Notes: a model not told the origin generated them from the letters alone. 64,000 bases of DNA from Pseudooceanicola nanhaiensis (GCF_020171315.1 NZ_JAIUZP010000001.1:124001-188000), one strand, 5' to 3'. Positions 16,938 to 27,665 are shown, counted from the first letter of the stretch. A program made the numbers and translations.

Positions 16938-19470
16938 TCACGATCCGTCCGGGGACGACGATGATTTTCTTGGGCTGGGCCCCGTCCAGCGTCCGGATCA
17001 CAGCTTTGCTGGACATCGCCAGCTTTTCAACCTCGTCCTTCGGCATGTCGCGCGGCACGGTGATTTCGCCCCGGCGCTTGCCGTTGACCTGGATCGGCAG
17101 GGTGACGGTGTCCTCGACCAGCATCGCCTCGTCGGCCTGCGGCCAGGGCGCGTCTGCGATCAGGCCCTCGCCGCCCAGCAGGGACCAGACCTCTTCCGCG
17201 AGGTGCGGGGTCATCGGCGACATCAGCTGGGCCAGAACCAGCGCGGCCTCGCGCTTGGCCGCGGCCCCGGCCTTGGACTTGCCGAGCGCGTTGGTGAAGG
17301 CATAGAGCCGCGCGATGGAGGCGTTGAAGCCGAAGCTCTCGATCCCCAGCGTCACGTCGCGCACGGCCTTGTGCATCTCGCGCAGCAGGGCCTCGTCCTC
17401 GGTCGCATCCGCGGGTGCCGCGGCGTCGATCTCGGCCGCGATGCGGTAGACGCGCGAGAGGTGCCGGTGCGCGGCCTCGGCGCCGGCGGCGGTCCATTCC
17501 ACGTCCCGTTCCGGCGGGCTGTCGGAGAGCACGAACCAGCGCGCGGTATCCGCGCCATAGGCCGAGATGATCGAGACCGGGTCGACCACGTTCTTCTTCG
17601 ACTTCGACATCTTGGCGGAGGGGATGATCTCCACCTCGGTGCCATCGGCCAGCTTGCCGTCGGTCACATCCTCGGGGAAGTGGTAGACGGGGCGGTCGTT
17701 GGCGTCCTTGGTCTGGTAGATCTCATGGGTGACCATGCCCTGCGTGAAGAGCGCGTTGAACGGCTCCTGCGCGGTGGAGGGCAGGTGGCCGCAGATGTGC
17801 ATCGCCCGGGCGAAGAAGCGCGAGTAGAGCAGGTGCAGGATCGCGTGCTCGATGCCGCCGATGTACTGGTCGACGTTCATCCAGTAGGCGGCCTCGGTCA
17901 TGTCGATGGGCACATCGGCGCGCGGCGAGGTGAAGCGCGCGTAGTACCACGAGCTGTCCACGAAGGTGTCCATCGTGTCGGTCTCGCGCCGCGCGGGCTT
18001 GCCGCAGGTCGGGCAGCTGCAGTCGCGCCACGTCGGGTGCCGGTCCAGCGGGTTGCCGGGCGTGTCGAAGGTGACATCGTCGGGCAGCTTGATCGGCAGG
18101 TTTTCCTTCTTCTCGGGCACCACGCCGCAGTCGGCGCAATGCACGACGGGGATCGGGCAGCCCCAGTAGCGCTGACGGGAGAGACCCCAGTCGCGCAGGC
18201 GGAACTTGGTCACGCCGCGGCCGACGCCATTGGCCTCGCAGAAGTCGATGGCGGCATCGACGCCCTGTTCGCCGGTCTGGACCTCTTCGCCCGCGAAGCC
18301 GCGCACGTAGCGGACCTTCTCGGACTTCAGCGGCACGAAGGCCTCGCCCGCCGGATATTCGCCCTCGACCGGTTCGAAGGTTGTGACGATGGGCAGCTCG
18401 TACTTCGAGGCGAACTCGTAGTCGCGCGGGTCATGGGCCGGGCAGCCGAAGATCGCGCCCGTGCCGTAGTCCATCAGGATGAAGTTCGCGATGTAGACCG
18501 GCAGTTCCCATGCATTGTCAAAGGGATGGCGCACCTTGATGCCGGTGTCATAGCCCAGCTTCTCGGCGGTCTCGATCGCCTCTTCGGTGGTGCCGCCCTT
18601 GCGGCATTCCTCGCAGAAGGCGGCGATCTTCTCGTCCTTCGCGGCCAGTTCCTTGGCCAGCGGGTGATCGGCCGAGATGCCGACGAAGGAGGCACCCAGC
18701 AGGGTGTCGGGGCGGGTGGTATAGACCTCGACCCGGTCATGGCCGAGCTCTTCCTCACCCTCGACGAGGCCGAAGGAGAACTGCAGGCCGCGCGACTTGC
18801 CGATCCAGTTGGCCTGCATCAGCTTGACCTTGGCGGGCCAGTCGTCGAGCCCGTCGAGCGCCTCGAGAAGGTCCTTGGAGAAGTCCGAGATCTTGAAGAA
18901 CCACTGGGTCAACTCGCGCCGTTCCACCAGCGCCCCCGAGCGCCAGCCGCGCCCGTTCTCGACCTGTTCGTTCGCAAGAACGGTCATGTCGACGGGATCC
19001 CAGTTCACCACGGCGTTCTTGCGGTAGACGAGACCCTTTTCCAGGAAGTCGAGGAACAGCGCCTGCTGCTGGCCGTAGTATTCCGGATCGCAGGTGGCGA
19101 ATTCGCGCGACCAATCGATCGACAGACCCAGCGGCTTCATCTGGCCGCGCATGTCGGCGATGTTGTTGTAGGTCCATTCCTTGGGGTGCCCGCCCGAGGC
19201 CATGGCGGCGTTTTCCGCCGGCATCCCGAAGGCGTCCCAGCCCATCGGGTGCAGCACGTTGTGCCCGGTGGAGGACTTGTAGCGCGCCACGACGTCACCC
19301 ATCGTGTAGTTGCGCACGTGGCCCATGTGGATGCGCCCCGACGGATAGGGGAACATCTCGAGCACGTAATACTTCGGTTTGTCCTGCGCCACTTCGGCGC
19401 GGAAGATGCCGGCCTTGTCCCAGGCCTCTTGCCACTTGGCTTCGATTTCGGCGGCGGAATAGCGCGACAT
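16924..19470 (-). CDS. leuS: Leucyl-tRNA synthetase
   Basis: An 848-residue class I synthetase that charges tRNA-Leu. The HIGH-type motif [11 protein letters not shown] lies at residues 41-51 and KMSKS near 620. The CP1 editing domain sits between them, and the anticodon-binding region follows the KMSKS loop ([22 protein letters not shown]). The C-terminus ends with the [17 protein letters not shown] tail. It leads the leuS-lptE-holA operon; the usual upstream neighbour in this group, DUF3576, is 1.5 kb away because a glycosyltransferase gene lies between. Confidence 0.98.
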   Translation of the reverse strand: MSRYSAAEIEAKWQEAWDKAGIFRAEVAQDKPKYYVLEMFPYPSGRIHMGHVRNYTMGDVVARYKSSTGHNVLHPMGWDAFGMPAENAAMASGGHPKEWTYNNIADMRGQMKPLGLSIDWSREFATCDPEYYGQQQALFLDFLEKGLVYRKNAVVNWDPVDMTVLANEQVENGRGWRSGALVERRELTQWFFKISDFSKDLLEALDGLDDWPAKVKLMQANWIGKSRGLQFSFGLVEGEEELGHDRVEVYTTRPDTLLGASFVGISADHPLAKELAAKDEKIAAFCEECRKGGTTEEAIETAEKLGYDTGIKVRHPFDNAWELPVYIANFILMDYGTGAIFGCPAHDPRDYEFASKYELPIVTTFEPVEGEYPAGEAFVPLKSEKVRYVRGFAGEEVQTGEQGVDAAIDFCEANGVGRGVTKFRLRDWGLSRQRYWGCPIPVVHCADCGVVPEKKENLPIKLPDDVTFDTPGNPLDRHPTWRDCSCPTCGKPARRETDTMDTFVDSSWYYARFTSPRADVPIDMTEAAYWMNVDQYIGGIEHAILHLLYSRFFARAMHICGHLPSTAQEPFNALFTQGMVTHEIYQTKDANDRPVYHFPEDVTDGKLADGTEVEIIPSAKMSKSKKNVVDPVSIISAYGADTARWFVLSDSPPERDVEWTAAGAEAAHRHLSRVYRIAAEIDAAAPADATEDEALLREMHKAVRDVTLGIESFGFNASIARLYAFTNALGKSKAGAAAKREAALVLAQLMSPMTPHLAEEVWSLLGGEGLIADAPWPQADEAMLVEDTVTLPIQVNGKRRGEITVPRDMPKDEVEKLAMSSKAVIRTLDGAQPKKIIVVPGRIVNVVV

Positions 19471-19634
19471 GCGGCGTCCCCTGCGGTTTGAATGCTTGGG
19501 TGGCGTGATATGCGTCCACGCGGGGCGGGTCCAGAGGATATCCCGTGGAAATGCGGCATTGGCGGGTCTTCCCCGACGCCTTTTGAGCGGTATAACGGGT
19601 ATCAGAGGCAGGAGTGACGCGAGGACCGGCAGGC

Positions 19635-20879
19635 ATGAAGATATTGGTGATCCACCAGAACTTTCCCGGGCAGTACAAACACCTCGCCCCGGCGCTGGTG
19701 CGCGCGGGGCATGAGGTCGTGGCCCTGACGCTGCGGGTCGAGAAGCCCGTCGTCTGGAACGGGGTCCGGCTGATCCCCTATACGCTGGGAGAAAGCCGCA
19801 AGCAGCAGACCCACCCGTGGGTGCTGGATTTCGACAGCAAGGTGACGCGCGGCGGGGCCTGTTTCCAGGCGGCGCGGGCGCTGCGGTCGCAGGGCTACAC
19901 GCCCGACGTGATCCTGGCGCACCCCGGCTGGGGCGAGGCGCTCTTCCTTGGGGATGTCTGGCCCAATGCGCGGATCGGCGTCTACAGCGAGCTCTATCAC
20001 ATCGACGGCTACCCGCATGTCGGCTTCGACCCGGAGTTCCCGGTGCGGGATCCGGAAGCCGACCGGGTGCGCCTGCGGCTCAAGAACCTGTACAACCACC
20101 TGCAATTCGACGCGGCCGACATGGGGATCAGCCCGACGCGGTTCCAGGCGGATACCTTCCCGCAGCCGCTGCGCGACAAGATCACCGTGATCCATGACGG
20201 CATCGACACGGCCGCCCTCGTGCCCTGGCCCGAGGCGACCTATACGCTGCCCAACGGCCGCGTGCTGAGCCGGGCGGACGAGGTGATCACCTTCGTGAAC
20301 CGCAACCTCGAACCCTATCGCGGCTATCATGTCTTCATGAGGGCCCTGCCGGAGCTGCTGCGCCGCCGCCCCAATGCGCAGATCCTCGTCGTTGGCGGGG
20401 ACAGCGTCAGCTACGGGGCACAGCCCCCGGCCGGAAAGACGTGGAAGCAGATCTTCATCGACGAGGTGCGGGGCCAGATTTCCGATGAAGACTGGGCGCG
20501 GGTCCATTACCTCGGGCGGATTCCCTACGACAAGTTCACGGCGATGCTGCAGCTGAGCCGGGCGCATATCTACCTGACCTATCCCTTCGTCCTCAGCTGG
20601 TCGATGCTGGAGACCATGAGTGTCGGCGGCGCGCTGGTGGCCAGCTCCACCGACCCGGTGAAGGAGGTCCTCACCGATGGCGAGAACGGGCTGCTGGTCG
20701 ATTTCTTCGACGGCAAGGGGCTGGTGGACCGGGTCGAGGAACTGCTGGACGACGAGGGGCTTCGCCGCCGTCTTGGCATGGCGGCCCGGGATTTCGTCAC
20801 GTCGGGCTACGACCTGAACCGCCATTGCCTGCCGCGCCAGATGGAATGGGTCAACGCCCTCGCGCAGGCGCGGGGCTGA
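19635..20879 (+). CDS. GT4-type glycosyltransferase
   Basis: A 414-residue GT-B fold glycosyltransferase. The N-terminus [21 protein letters not shown] is typical of the Glyco_trans_4-like domain; the C-terminal donor domain contains [35 protein letters not shown], and [20 protein letters not shown] with the E-x7-E-like nucleotide-sugar contacts. Sugar and acceptor are unknown; surface polysaccharide or O-antigen synthesis is the usual role. The ATG at 19635 is preferred over a GTG 21 bases upstream because conserved sequence begins there. It is encoded opposite to both neighbours, leuS and DUF3576, and ends in its own terminator. Confidence 0.9.
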   Translation: MKILVIHQNFPGQYKHLAPALVRAGHEVVALTLRVEKPVVWNGVRLIPYTLGESRKQQTHPWVLDFDSKVTRGGACFQAARALRSQGYTPDVILAHPGWGEALFLGDVWPNARIGVYSELYHIDGYPHVGFDPEFPVRDPEADRVRLRLKNLYNHLQFDAADMGISPTRFQADTFPQPLRDKITVIHDGIDTAALVPWPEATYTLPNGRVLSRADEVITFVNRNLEPYRGYHVFMRALPELLRRRPNAQILVVGGDSVSYGAQPPAGKTWKQIFIDEVRGQISDEDWARVHYLGRIPYDKFTAMLQLSRAHIYLTYPFVLSWSMLETMSVGGALVASSTDPVKEVLTDGENGLLVDFFDGKGLVDRVEELLDDEGLRRRLGMAARDFVTSGYDLNRHCLPRQMEWVNALAQARG

Positions 20880-20913
20880 CCGTCCCGCCGGCACGTTCGG
20901 GCCTGAAACGAAA

Positions 20914-20938
20914 GAAGGCGCCCTAAGGGGCGCCTTTT
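20914..20938. terminator. Bidirectional terminator between glycosyltransferase and DUF3576 genes
   Basis: GGCGCCC-taag-GGGCGCC stem of 7 perfect pairs flanked by AAGAA on the left and TTTT on the right, so it can serve the plus-strand glycosyltransferase and the convergent DUF3576 gene. Confidence 0.85.
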
Positions 20939-20970
20939 CCTTTGGCTGCGGCCAGTTCCGGCGGCTGCGC

Positions 20971-21462
20971 TCAGCGCTTGCCGTCTGCCACGCGCAGCTG
21001 GCGGGCGCGGGTCAGGATCGCATCCTCGACCGCGCGCTGCGTGGAGGTGGCGACCTGCCGGCCGGACCGGTCCATCAGCGCGACATGCAGCGAGCGCGCC
21101 TCGAGGGCCGGATCGCTCACGAGGATCGTCGCGCGGTAGGACTGACCGCCCCCCGGGGGGACGCCGTAGCCGGTGGTGATGACGCCGGTGAAGGGATCGA
21201 CGGATTCAACGGGAAGGAAGCTCAGCACGTCGAGCGAGGCGTTCCAGAGGTAGCGGTTCACCGCCACCTGGGTGCCATTGTCGCGCTGCTTGAAGAGATC
21301 CCAGAGGCTGCTGCCGGAGAGCCCTTCCGGGTCCGAACCCGTCGTGCGGATACGCTCCATCGTCGCGTCGTTCTCCGCGGTCGGGGCCGTGCCAACGCCA
21401 CAGCCCGTCAGGAAAATCGTGGCCGCCAGGCCCAGAGCAGCGGTGGTGCGCGTCAGGTTCAT
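20971..21462 (-). CDS. DUF3576 outer-membrane lipoprotein
   Basis: A 163-residue lipoprotein. The leader MNLTRTTAALGLAATIFLTG ends in a lipobox LTGC with C21. The mature part has SLWDLFKQRDNGTQVAVNRYLWNASLDVLSFLPVESVDPFTGVI, the hallmark of DUF3576, and YRATILVSDPALEARSLHVAL. Function unknown; in alphaproteobacteria it is usually just upstream of leuS, which suggests an envelope role linked with LptE. Here a glycosyltransferase gene separates them. Confidence 0.9.
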   Translation of the reverse strand: MNLTRTTAALGLAATIFLTGCGVGTAPTAENDATMERIRTTGSDPEGLSGSSLWDLFKQRDNGTQVAVNRYLWNASLDVLSFLPVESVDPFTGVITTGYGVPPGGGQSYRATILVSDPALEARSLHVALMDRSGRQVATSTQRAVEDAILTRARQLRVADGKR

Positions 21463-21939
21463 TCGAGGATCCCGTTCCAGTCGTCTGCTCCGATGTACCG
21501 AAGGCGGCTATCCGGGGCAAGCGCCTTTCCCGTCGCGCAAGGCCCGCTGACCCAGCCGTGATTGAGGCTGCGCACAGGGAAGCGGCGCAGGGAAGGGGCG
21601 CCGGGACCGGGGCCGCGCCGCGCGTACGTACATGAGACTCTATACGCGCCAGTCCGCGGCAGGGGCGGGGCCGCGTCGGCCGGTAGACAGGGCGACCGTG
21701 CAAGGCCGTTCCGTCGGGCCGCCTCTGTTTGCGTCTCCCCCGGACGCCCCTTCCTGACCTTTGTAAGGGCATCTCGCGAGGGGCCCCCCTGAAACTGTGG
21801 CACCTTTGCACCAATTGCGGCATCGGTTTGTTCCGGCGAGGGCGGCAGACTTGCAATGAAAGGGTGAAAAGAGCGAAACCCCCTTCATACCCAATCCGGA
21901 TTCTCCGATTGGGGCACTCTGAGAAACCGAGGGAAACAC
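21463..21939. other. 477-base upstream region of the porin gene
   Basis: No credible gene. The final 150 bases are less GC-rich and contain the porin leader. The transcript can fold a hairpin CCCAATC/GATTGGG at 21890-21913 shortly before the GAGGGA ribosome site, a place where a stabilising 5' stem-loop or small-RNA target is often found in porin mRNAs. No promoter could be assigned with certainty. Confidence 0.55.
21890..21913 (+). promoter_or_regulatory. 5'-UTR stem-loop of the porin mRNA
   Basis: CCCAATC and GATTGGG form a perfect 7-base stem with a 10-base loop; the ribosome site GAGGGA lies 15 bases after the stem, 5 bases ahead of the ATG. A stabilising or regulatory role is inference. 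Confidence 0.45.
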
Positions 21940-22791
21940 ATGAAAAAGATTCTCTTCGCGTCGACTGCCCTGGCCCTGACCGCCGGCGCCGCCGCAGCAG
22001 AAACCAGCATCGCAGGCTATGGCCGTTTCGGTGTTGTCTACGACGAATCGAAAGCTGACGAGACCTACATCGAGCAGCGCTTCCAGCTGACCTTCACCGG
22101 CACCACCACCGCCGACAACGGCCTGGTCTTCGGTGGCAAGATGCGCATCCGTTCGCAAGAATCGGGCGACGTCACCCTGGACTCGACCGCAAACGCGGCT
22201 CAGATGTTCATCAAAACCGGTGGCCTGACCCTCGAAGTCGGCAACGTTGACTGGGCACTCGACAACATGCCGGGCGCTTCCTTCAACACCACCATCGGCC
22301 TGCAGAACTTCTGGGGTCCCTCGGGCATCGACGCGTACTCCTCGCGCGGCGCTTCGAACACCGGCGTTGCAGTGATCTACTCGATGGCTGGCTTCACCGG
22401 CCACATCTCGTACGACGTTGTGACCGAAGACGTTGACGGCTACGTTTCGTACGAAACCGGCGGCTACACCTTCGCTCTGGGCGCTTCGGACTACGACTCC
22501 GGCCTCGCACCCGAGTGGATCCTGACCGCAGGCGGCACCGTCGGCATGGTTGACTTCTCGGCTGGCTACACCGGCTACGACAACTACGGCTTCTGGTCCC
22601 TGTACGGCGGCGCCGACGTTGGCGCAGCAACCGAAGTCCGCGGCTTCCTGGCCTACGACGACGGCGCAGAAGAGTGGGGCGTTGGTGCCGACTTCGAGCA
22701 CGACCTGGGCGGCGGCGCTGCTCTGACCGGCGGCGTGTTCAACATGTACGACATCACCGAGGCCGACCTCGGTGTGACCTTCAGCTTCTAA
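21940..22791 (+). CDS. Rhodobacter-type outer membrane porin
   Basis: A 283-residue porin with signal peptide MKKILFASTALALTAGAAAA, cut before ETSIAGYGRFGVVYDES. The mature chain shows alternating beta-strand sequence throughout (GLVFGGKMRIRSQESGD, LTLEVGNVDWALDNMPG) and the C-terminal phenylalanine (VTFSF) needed for BAM recognition. It forms a trimeric pore for small polar solutes. Codon choice is narrow and the gene has its own leader hairpin and terminator, as expected for a very highly expressed single gene. Length is normal for the Rhodobacterales short porins. Confidence 0.95.
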   Translation: MKKILFASTALALTAGAAAAETSIAGYGRFGVVYDESKADETYIEQRFQLTFTGTTTADNGLVFGGKMRIRSQESGDVTLDSTANAAQMFIKTGGLTLEVGNVDWALDNMPGASFNTTIGLQNFWGPSGIDAYSSRGASNTGVAVIYSMAGFTGHISYDVVTEDVDGYVSYETGGYTFALGASDYDSGLAPEWILTAGGTVGMVDFSAGYTGYDNYGFWSLYGGADVGAATEVRGFLAYDDGAEEWGVGADFEHDLGGGAALTGGVFNMYDITEADLGVTFSF

Positions 22792-22822
22792 TTCTTAGAA
22801 GCCGGGTTACTCGGTACAAAGG

Positions 22823-22851
22823 GGGCGGTTCCGCAAGGAACCGCCCTTCTT
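22823..22851 (+). terminator. Terminator of the porin gene
   Basis: GGGCGGTTCC-gcaa-GGAACCGCCC is a perfect 10-base stem followed by TTCTTCGTT, about 30 bases after the porin stop. Confidence 0.9.
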
Positions 22852-22962
22852 CGTTGTCGCGACCCTGTCGCCCGGACCCGCGTCCGGGTGTTTTCGTTTC
22901 CGGGTCTTTTCATTTCGGGCGCCATGTTGTTCCTTGGCGCTGAACTGCAAGAGGCCCCTCCC

Positions 22963-23610
22963 ATGTCGCTGACCGAGATCCGCACCCGTATCGCCAAGGC
23001 CGAGGCCGACGCCGGCCGCCCCGCGGGCGATGTCACCCTGATCGCCGTCTCCAAGATGCAGCCCGACGAACGGGTCGAGGAGGTGCTGAAGGAAGGCCAG
23101 CGGGTCTTTGGCGAGAACCGCGTGCAGGAGGCCGCCGGCAAGTGGCCGATGTTCCGCGAAACCTATGACGGGATCGAACTGCACATCATCGGCCCGCTCC
23201 AGACCAACAAGGCCCGGCAGGCGATGGAGCTGGCGCAGGCGATCCACTCGGTGGACCGGCCCAAGCTGGCCAGCACGCTGGCCCGTCTGGCGCAGGAAAT
23301 CGGCAGCTGTCCCGAGCTCTACATTCAGGTAAACACCGGCGAGGAGCCGCAGAAGGCGGGTATTCTGCCCGGCGATGCCGATGCCTTCGTGGCCGAGTGC
23401 CGCGGGCTCGACCTGCCGGTGAAGGGTCTGATGTGCATCCCCCCGGTGGAAGAGGAGGCCGCGCTTCACTTCGCGCTGCTGGCCAAGATCGCCGAGCGCA
23501 ACGGGCTGGCCGGTCTTTCCATGGGGATGAGCGGCGATTTCGAGAAGGCGATCAGCTTTGGCGCGACCCATGTGCGCGTGGGCTCGGCCATCTTCGGCGC
23601 GCGCGACTGA
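22963..23610 (+). CDS. YggS/PROSC-type pyridoxal 5'-phosphate homeostasis protein
   Basis: A 215-residue single-domain alanine-racemase-fold protein. LIAVSKMQPDERV carries the PLP-binding lysine (K in AVSK, about residue 29), FGENRVQEA and HIIGPLQTNKARQAM are family signatures, and GLSMGMSGDFEKAISFGATHVRVGSAIFG is the phosphate-binding end. It controls free PLP level and amino-acid/keto-acid balance. The ATG at 22963 fits the family start; an in-frame start further upstream overlaps the porin terminator region and is not conserved. Confidence 0.93.
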   Translation: MSLTEIRTRIAKAEADAGRPAGDVTLIAVSKMQPDERVEEVLKEGQRVFGENRVQEAAGKWPMFRETYDGIELHIIGPLQTNKARQAMELAQAIHSVDRPKLASTLARLAQEIGSCPELYIQVNTGEEPQKAGILPGDADAFVAECRGLDLPVKGLMCIPPVEEEAALHFALLAKIAERNGLAGLSMGMSGDFEKAISFGATHVRVGSAIFGARD

Positions 23611-23651
23611 CAGGATACGCCGGGGCCTGCCGCCCGGGACCGATAACAGGT

Positions 23652-24398
23652 TCAGAGCGGGCGCAGCGCCTCGGCCACGGCGTCGAGCTGCGCGCCCGGT
23701 TCGCCCTCCGGCGCGGCGCGGCCGGTGCGGGCGGCAGTGACCAGCGCGCGGAAGAGTGCCCGCTGGCGATTGGCATAGAAGAGATGTTCCGGGTGCCATT
23801 GCACCCCCACGGCGAAGGGCGGCTCCGCCCGTTCGATGGCCTGGATCATGCCGCCTTCGTCCCGCGCTGCGACCTTCAGCCCGTCCCCAAGGCAATCGAC
23901 CGCCTGCGTATGCAGGGCGTTCACCTTCATCGGCGCATCACCCGCGATCAATGACAGCTGCGTGCCCGGCTGCACCTGCACCCGCTTACGGGGCAGGATG
24001 GTGCGGATGCGGCGGCTGTCCATGTATCGGCCATAGGCGTCCTGCTCGAGCGTGCCGCCGAGGGCCACGTTCAGCATCTGGCTGCCCCGGCAGATCCCGA
24101 GCACGGGCTTGAAGGCGGCCTGTGCCTCTTCGACCAGCCGCCGCTCCAGCGCGTCACGGGCGGCATCGAAGCGGGCCGAGGCCACGAGCGCCCCACCGTA
24201 AAGATCGGGCGAGATGTCGTCGCCACCCCCGATGATAATCCCGTCCACGAGGCCCACATGCGCGGGCCGTCCCGCACCCCAGCGCACTGCCTGACCGCCA
24301 GCGAGCCAGATGTTCAGCGCGACGAGGGGAAATATCCGCCAGCCCGACCGGGCCGAGGTGGTGACCCCGATCAGGGGCCGGCCGTCCGTCAGGGGCAT
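23652..24398 (-). CDS. Class I glutamine amidotransferase-like hydrolase (PuuD-like, peptidase C26)
   Basis: A 248-residue protein related to gamma-glutamyl-GABA hydrolase. GIIIGGGDDISPDLYGG is the conserved early block; the nucleophile is the Cys in LGICRGSQMLNVALGG, and the His/Glu of the triad are in VGVQWHPEHL near the C-terminus. Such enzymes cleave gamma-glutamyl amide bonds. It overlaps the upstream amidoligase gene by 10 bases, so the two are made together; the amidoligase family is predicted to form amide bonds and this enzyme to supply ammonia or hydrolyse the product. Pairing known, chemistry not. Confidence 0.88.
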   Translation of the reverse strand: MPLTDGRPLIGVTTSARSGWRIFPLVALNIWLAGGQAVRWGAGRPAHVGLVDGIIIGGGDDISPDLYGGALVASARFDAARDALERRLVEEAQAAFKPVLGICRGSQMLNVALGGTLEQDAYGRYMDSRRIRTILPRKRVQVQPGTQLSLIAGDAPMKVNALHTQAVDCLGDGLKVAARDEGGMIQAIERAEPPFAVGVQWHPEHLFYANRQRALFRALVTAARTGRAAPEGEPGAQLDAVAEALRPL

Positions 24399-25375
24399 TG
24401 CGGCAGCTCCAGCCCGCTGTCCTCCAGCAGGGCGCCGCAGCGCCGGGCCCAATTCTGGCGGTTGAGCGTGATCGGCCCGTGGCTGTCGAGCCATTCGCCT
24501 GCGAGCCGTTGCAGAAGGACCGTGTCCTCGGCGATCCGTTCCACCAGCAGCCAGCGGTTCCACTCATCCGCGAAGGACCAGCCCGGATCGTCGATCCGGC
24601 AGTCGGGCAGGCGGAAGTGGAAGGCAGGCCGTGCGCCCGTGCCATGATCCGGCCCCAGCGCCCGTTCCACCGTCTGCGGATCGCGCCAGGCAAAGATCGG
24701 CAGCATGTCGAGGCCGAAGTTCCGGCTTTGCAGGTGGTCGAGGTAGGTGCCCTGCACCCGGTCGGGCGTGGCATCCGGCCCGAGGCGCGCGAGGTCGGCG
24801 ACCAGACGGGTGGGGTAGGGTGCGGTGAAGGGCAGCACCTTGCGGCTGTCGTCGATCGGCAGGGCGCGGCGCATCCAGTCCTCGATCAGCGCATAGGCCA
24901 GCAGCGGCCGGGTGATCCCTGCCGCATCCTCCGAGGCAATCTGGATATTCAGGTGCAGCCCGAAGCCATAGAAGACATGGGCCGAGGAGCCCTGTGCCCC
25001 CTCTTGGCGCATCGGGCCGCGTAGCGCGTCCAGCGCCTCCAGCCCGGCGAGGTCCAGCGGCTCGGTCACGATCTCGACCGGGATCACCTCGCGGCCGAGT
25101 TCCATGCCCGCGATCCGCACGGTGCGCGAGCCGGATTTGCGCAGGGCGGTGTCGAGATAAATCTCGATCCGGCCCAGCTTGGAGCCGGTGATTTCCCAGT
25201 CGGTCTCGTCGGTGCAGCGGGCCTTGCCGCCCAACTCGCGGGCCAGCAGGCGCGCGGTTTCGCTTTCGGTCAGGCCGGTGAATTCGATCTCTACACCACA
25301 GCGGCGCGGATCGCCCTCCGGCGTGTTTGGCCGGGGCAGGGGGGTAAAGCGGGTCAGGGTCGTGCGCTCGGTCAT
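24389..25375 (-). CDS. Putative amidoligase enzyme (COOH-NH2 ligase fold)
   Basis: A 328-residue member of the Amidoligase_2 family, whose fold is shared with glutamine synthetase and gamma-glutamylcysteine ligase. Features: CGVEIEFTGLTESETA (EIEF metal/ATP acidic pair, near residues 26-41), WEITGSKLGRIEIYLDT, EIVTEPLDL and HVFYGFGLHLNIQ with the metal-binding His/Asn, then NFGLDMLPIFAW. Comparative work on this family (Iyer and colleagues) predicted synthesis of small peptides or amino-acid conjugates, or modification of proteins; no product is proven. Coupled to the overlapping amidotransferase gene. 73 bases separate it from rlmN upstream. Confidence 0.85.
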   Translation of the reverse strand: MTERTTLTRFTPLPRPNTPEGDPRRCGVEIEFTGLTESETARLLARELGGKARCTDETDWEITGSKLGRIEIYLDTALRKSGSRTVRIAGMELGREVIPVEIVTEPLDLAGLEALDALRGPMRQEGAQGSSAHVFYGFGLHLNIQIASEDAAGITRPLLAYALIEDWMRRALPIDDSRKVLPFTAPYPTRLVADLARLGPDATPDRVQGTYLDHLQSRNFGLDMLPIFAWRDPQTVERALGPDHGTGARPAFHFRLPDCRIDDPGWSFADEWNRWLLVERIAEDTVLLQRLAGEWLDSHGPITLNRQNWARRCGALLEDSGLELPQCP

Positions 25376-25448
25376 CGGTATCTCAACCTCGTGATCGTTG
25401 CGTCGGTTCCCTTTCTGACCGGTTTTGCCCGTTCTGTCAGCCGTCCTG

Positions 25449-26636
<1,188 letters not shown>

Positions 26637-26724
26637 CGGAAAGGTCCGGTCTGTCAGGCAGATATCAGGGCGATAGGGCATATAGGGCCCGTCGAAGCGC
26701 AGATAAATAGCGGATTCGCGGGCA

Positions 26725-26755
26725 AAAGGAAACAGCGCCGTTTGCGCGGCGCTGT
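26725..26755 (-). terminator. Terminator of the IalB-like gene
   Basis: On the minus strand ACAGCGCCG and CGGCGCTGT form a perfect 9-base stem (26732-26755) with a 6-base loop, followed by TTCCTTTTG. It lies between the IalB-like stop and rlmN. Confidence 0.85.
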
Positions 26756-26807
26756 CGGGGGCCATCGCGGCCCGGATTTCAGTGGCCGGGGCAAGCCCCG
26801 GGCCGGA

Positions 26808-27335
26808 TCAGTTGGTGCAGCGTTTCTCGGCTTCTTCGACCATCGCGGTGAAGCCCAGAAGCGAGAAGCTGTCCTTGGTCGCGGTGCCGCGGCCCGAGAC
26901 GCCGGTGACGACGGCGGAGGAGCCACGCTTCATCGCGGTCAGGATCTTGCTGTCCTCGGAGGGGGAGGCGGGCCAGGCCCACTCGCCCTCGGTGAAGAGC
27001 TCGAACTCGGTGCCGTCGACGTTCAGGTTCACGGTCGAGCCGTCCCGGAACGGATAGCCGCCGGTGAAGGTGATCTGGCCGGCCACTTCCGCGCCGGGGC
27101 GGAAGAAGGCCATCAGCAGGATGTCCCCGCGGCGCACCGAGACGGTCCGACCGTCCTTGGTGTTCACCGTCTCCTTCGGCGCCGACACGGCCCAGCATTC
27201 GCGGGGCTCGCTGCCTTCGAAGACACTCCAGTCCGTGCGCTCAGCAACCTGATTGTCGCTGATCTGCTGCGCAACTGCACCCGAAGCGGCCAGGGCAATG
27301 TAGCCGGCCACGGCGAACGCAATTCGTGATTTCAT
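26808..27335 (-). CDS. Invasion-associated locus B (IalB) family secreted protein
   Basis: A 175-residue protein with signal peptide MKSRIAFAVAGYIALAASGAVA, cut near Q24. The mature part fits the IalB family: DWSVFEGSEPRECWAVSAPKE, then RRGDILLMAFFRPGAEVAGQITFTGGYPFRDGSTVNLNVDG and KILTAMKRGSSAVVTGVSGRGTATKDSFSLLGF. One Cys pair (CWAVS and the C-terminal KRCTN) may form a disulfide. IalB was named in Bartonella, but homologues are common in free-living Rhodobacterales, so a pathogenic role is not implied. GGAGG precedes the ATG at 27335. Confidence 0.88.
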   Translation of the reverse strand: MKSRIAFAVAGYIALAASGAVAQQISDNQVAERTDWSVFEGSEPRECWAVSAPKETVNTKDGRTVSVRRGDILLMAFFRPGAEVAGQITFTGGYPFRDGSTVNLNVDGTEFELFTEGEWAWPASPSEDSKILTAMKRGSSAVVTGVSGRGTATKDSFSLLGFTAMVEEAEKRCTN

Positions 27336-27423
27336 ATGTCCAGCCTCCAAGCTGTCCTTGCCCCTCAGGGCGCCTCAATCGGCCCCGCCCGCGTTCAACC
27401 GCCTGTTTCGGCATCGGGCCATT

Positions 27424-27441
27424 TTGCACTCGACAGTGCAA
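27424..27441. promoter_or_regulatory. Operator-like palindrome upstream of the IalB-like gene
   Basis: TTGCACT-cgac-AGTGCAA is a perfect 7-base inverted repeat about 90 bases before the IalB-like start, in a locally AT-richer patch. It could be a regulator site or lie in the promoter (TTGCAC resembles a -35 box). Regulator unknown. Confidence 0.4.
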
Positions 27442-27600
27442 TAGTAGCTTGAAATTCGCCACAGGCGAAAGGTGCATTGGCAAAAAATCGCGTAGCTGTG
27501 AGGCGCTGTCAGGTGGCATTGCGCGGCCCTGCGGCCTTCCCCTGCAGGCGCGCGCGGCCCGTCGCCGTCGCACCTGTCCGCAAGGGAGGCGGCAGGCAGG

Positions 27601-27628
27601 AAAAAGCCGCCCCGGGGGAGGGGCGGCT
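27601..27628 (-). terminator. Terminator of the M16 peptidase operon
   Basis: On the minus strand AGCCGCCCC-N6-GGGGCGGCT is a 9-base perfect stem followed by TTTT, 37 bases after the second M16 gene. Confidence 0.9.
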
Positions 27629-27665
27629 GTCTCGCAATCGGGGGGCCGCTTCGCGCGGGCCCGGC

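Larger units (their letters stand above)
27336..27665. other. 330-base intergenic region between IalB-like and M16 genes
   Basis: No gene. It holds the terminator of the M16 peptidase pair (27601-27628) and, nearer the IalB-like gene, a less GC-rich patch with an operator-like palindrome (27424-27441). Confidence 0.65.
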
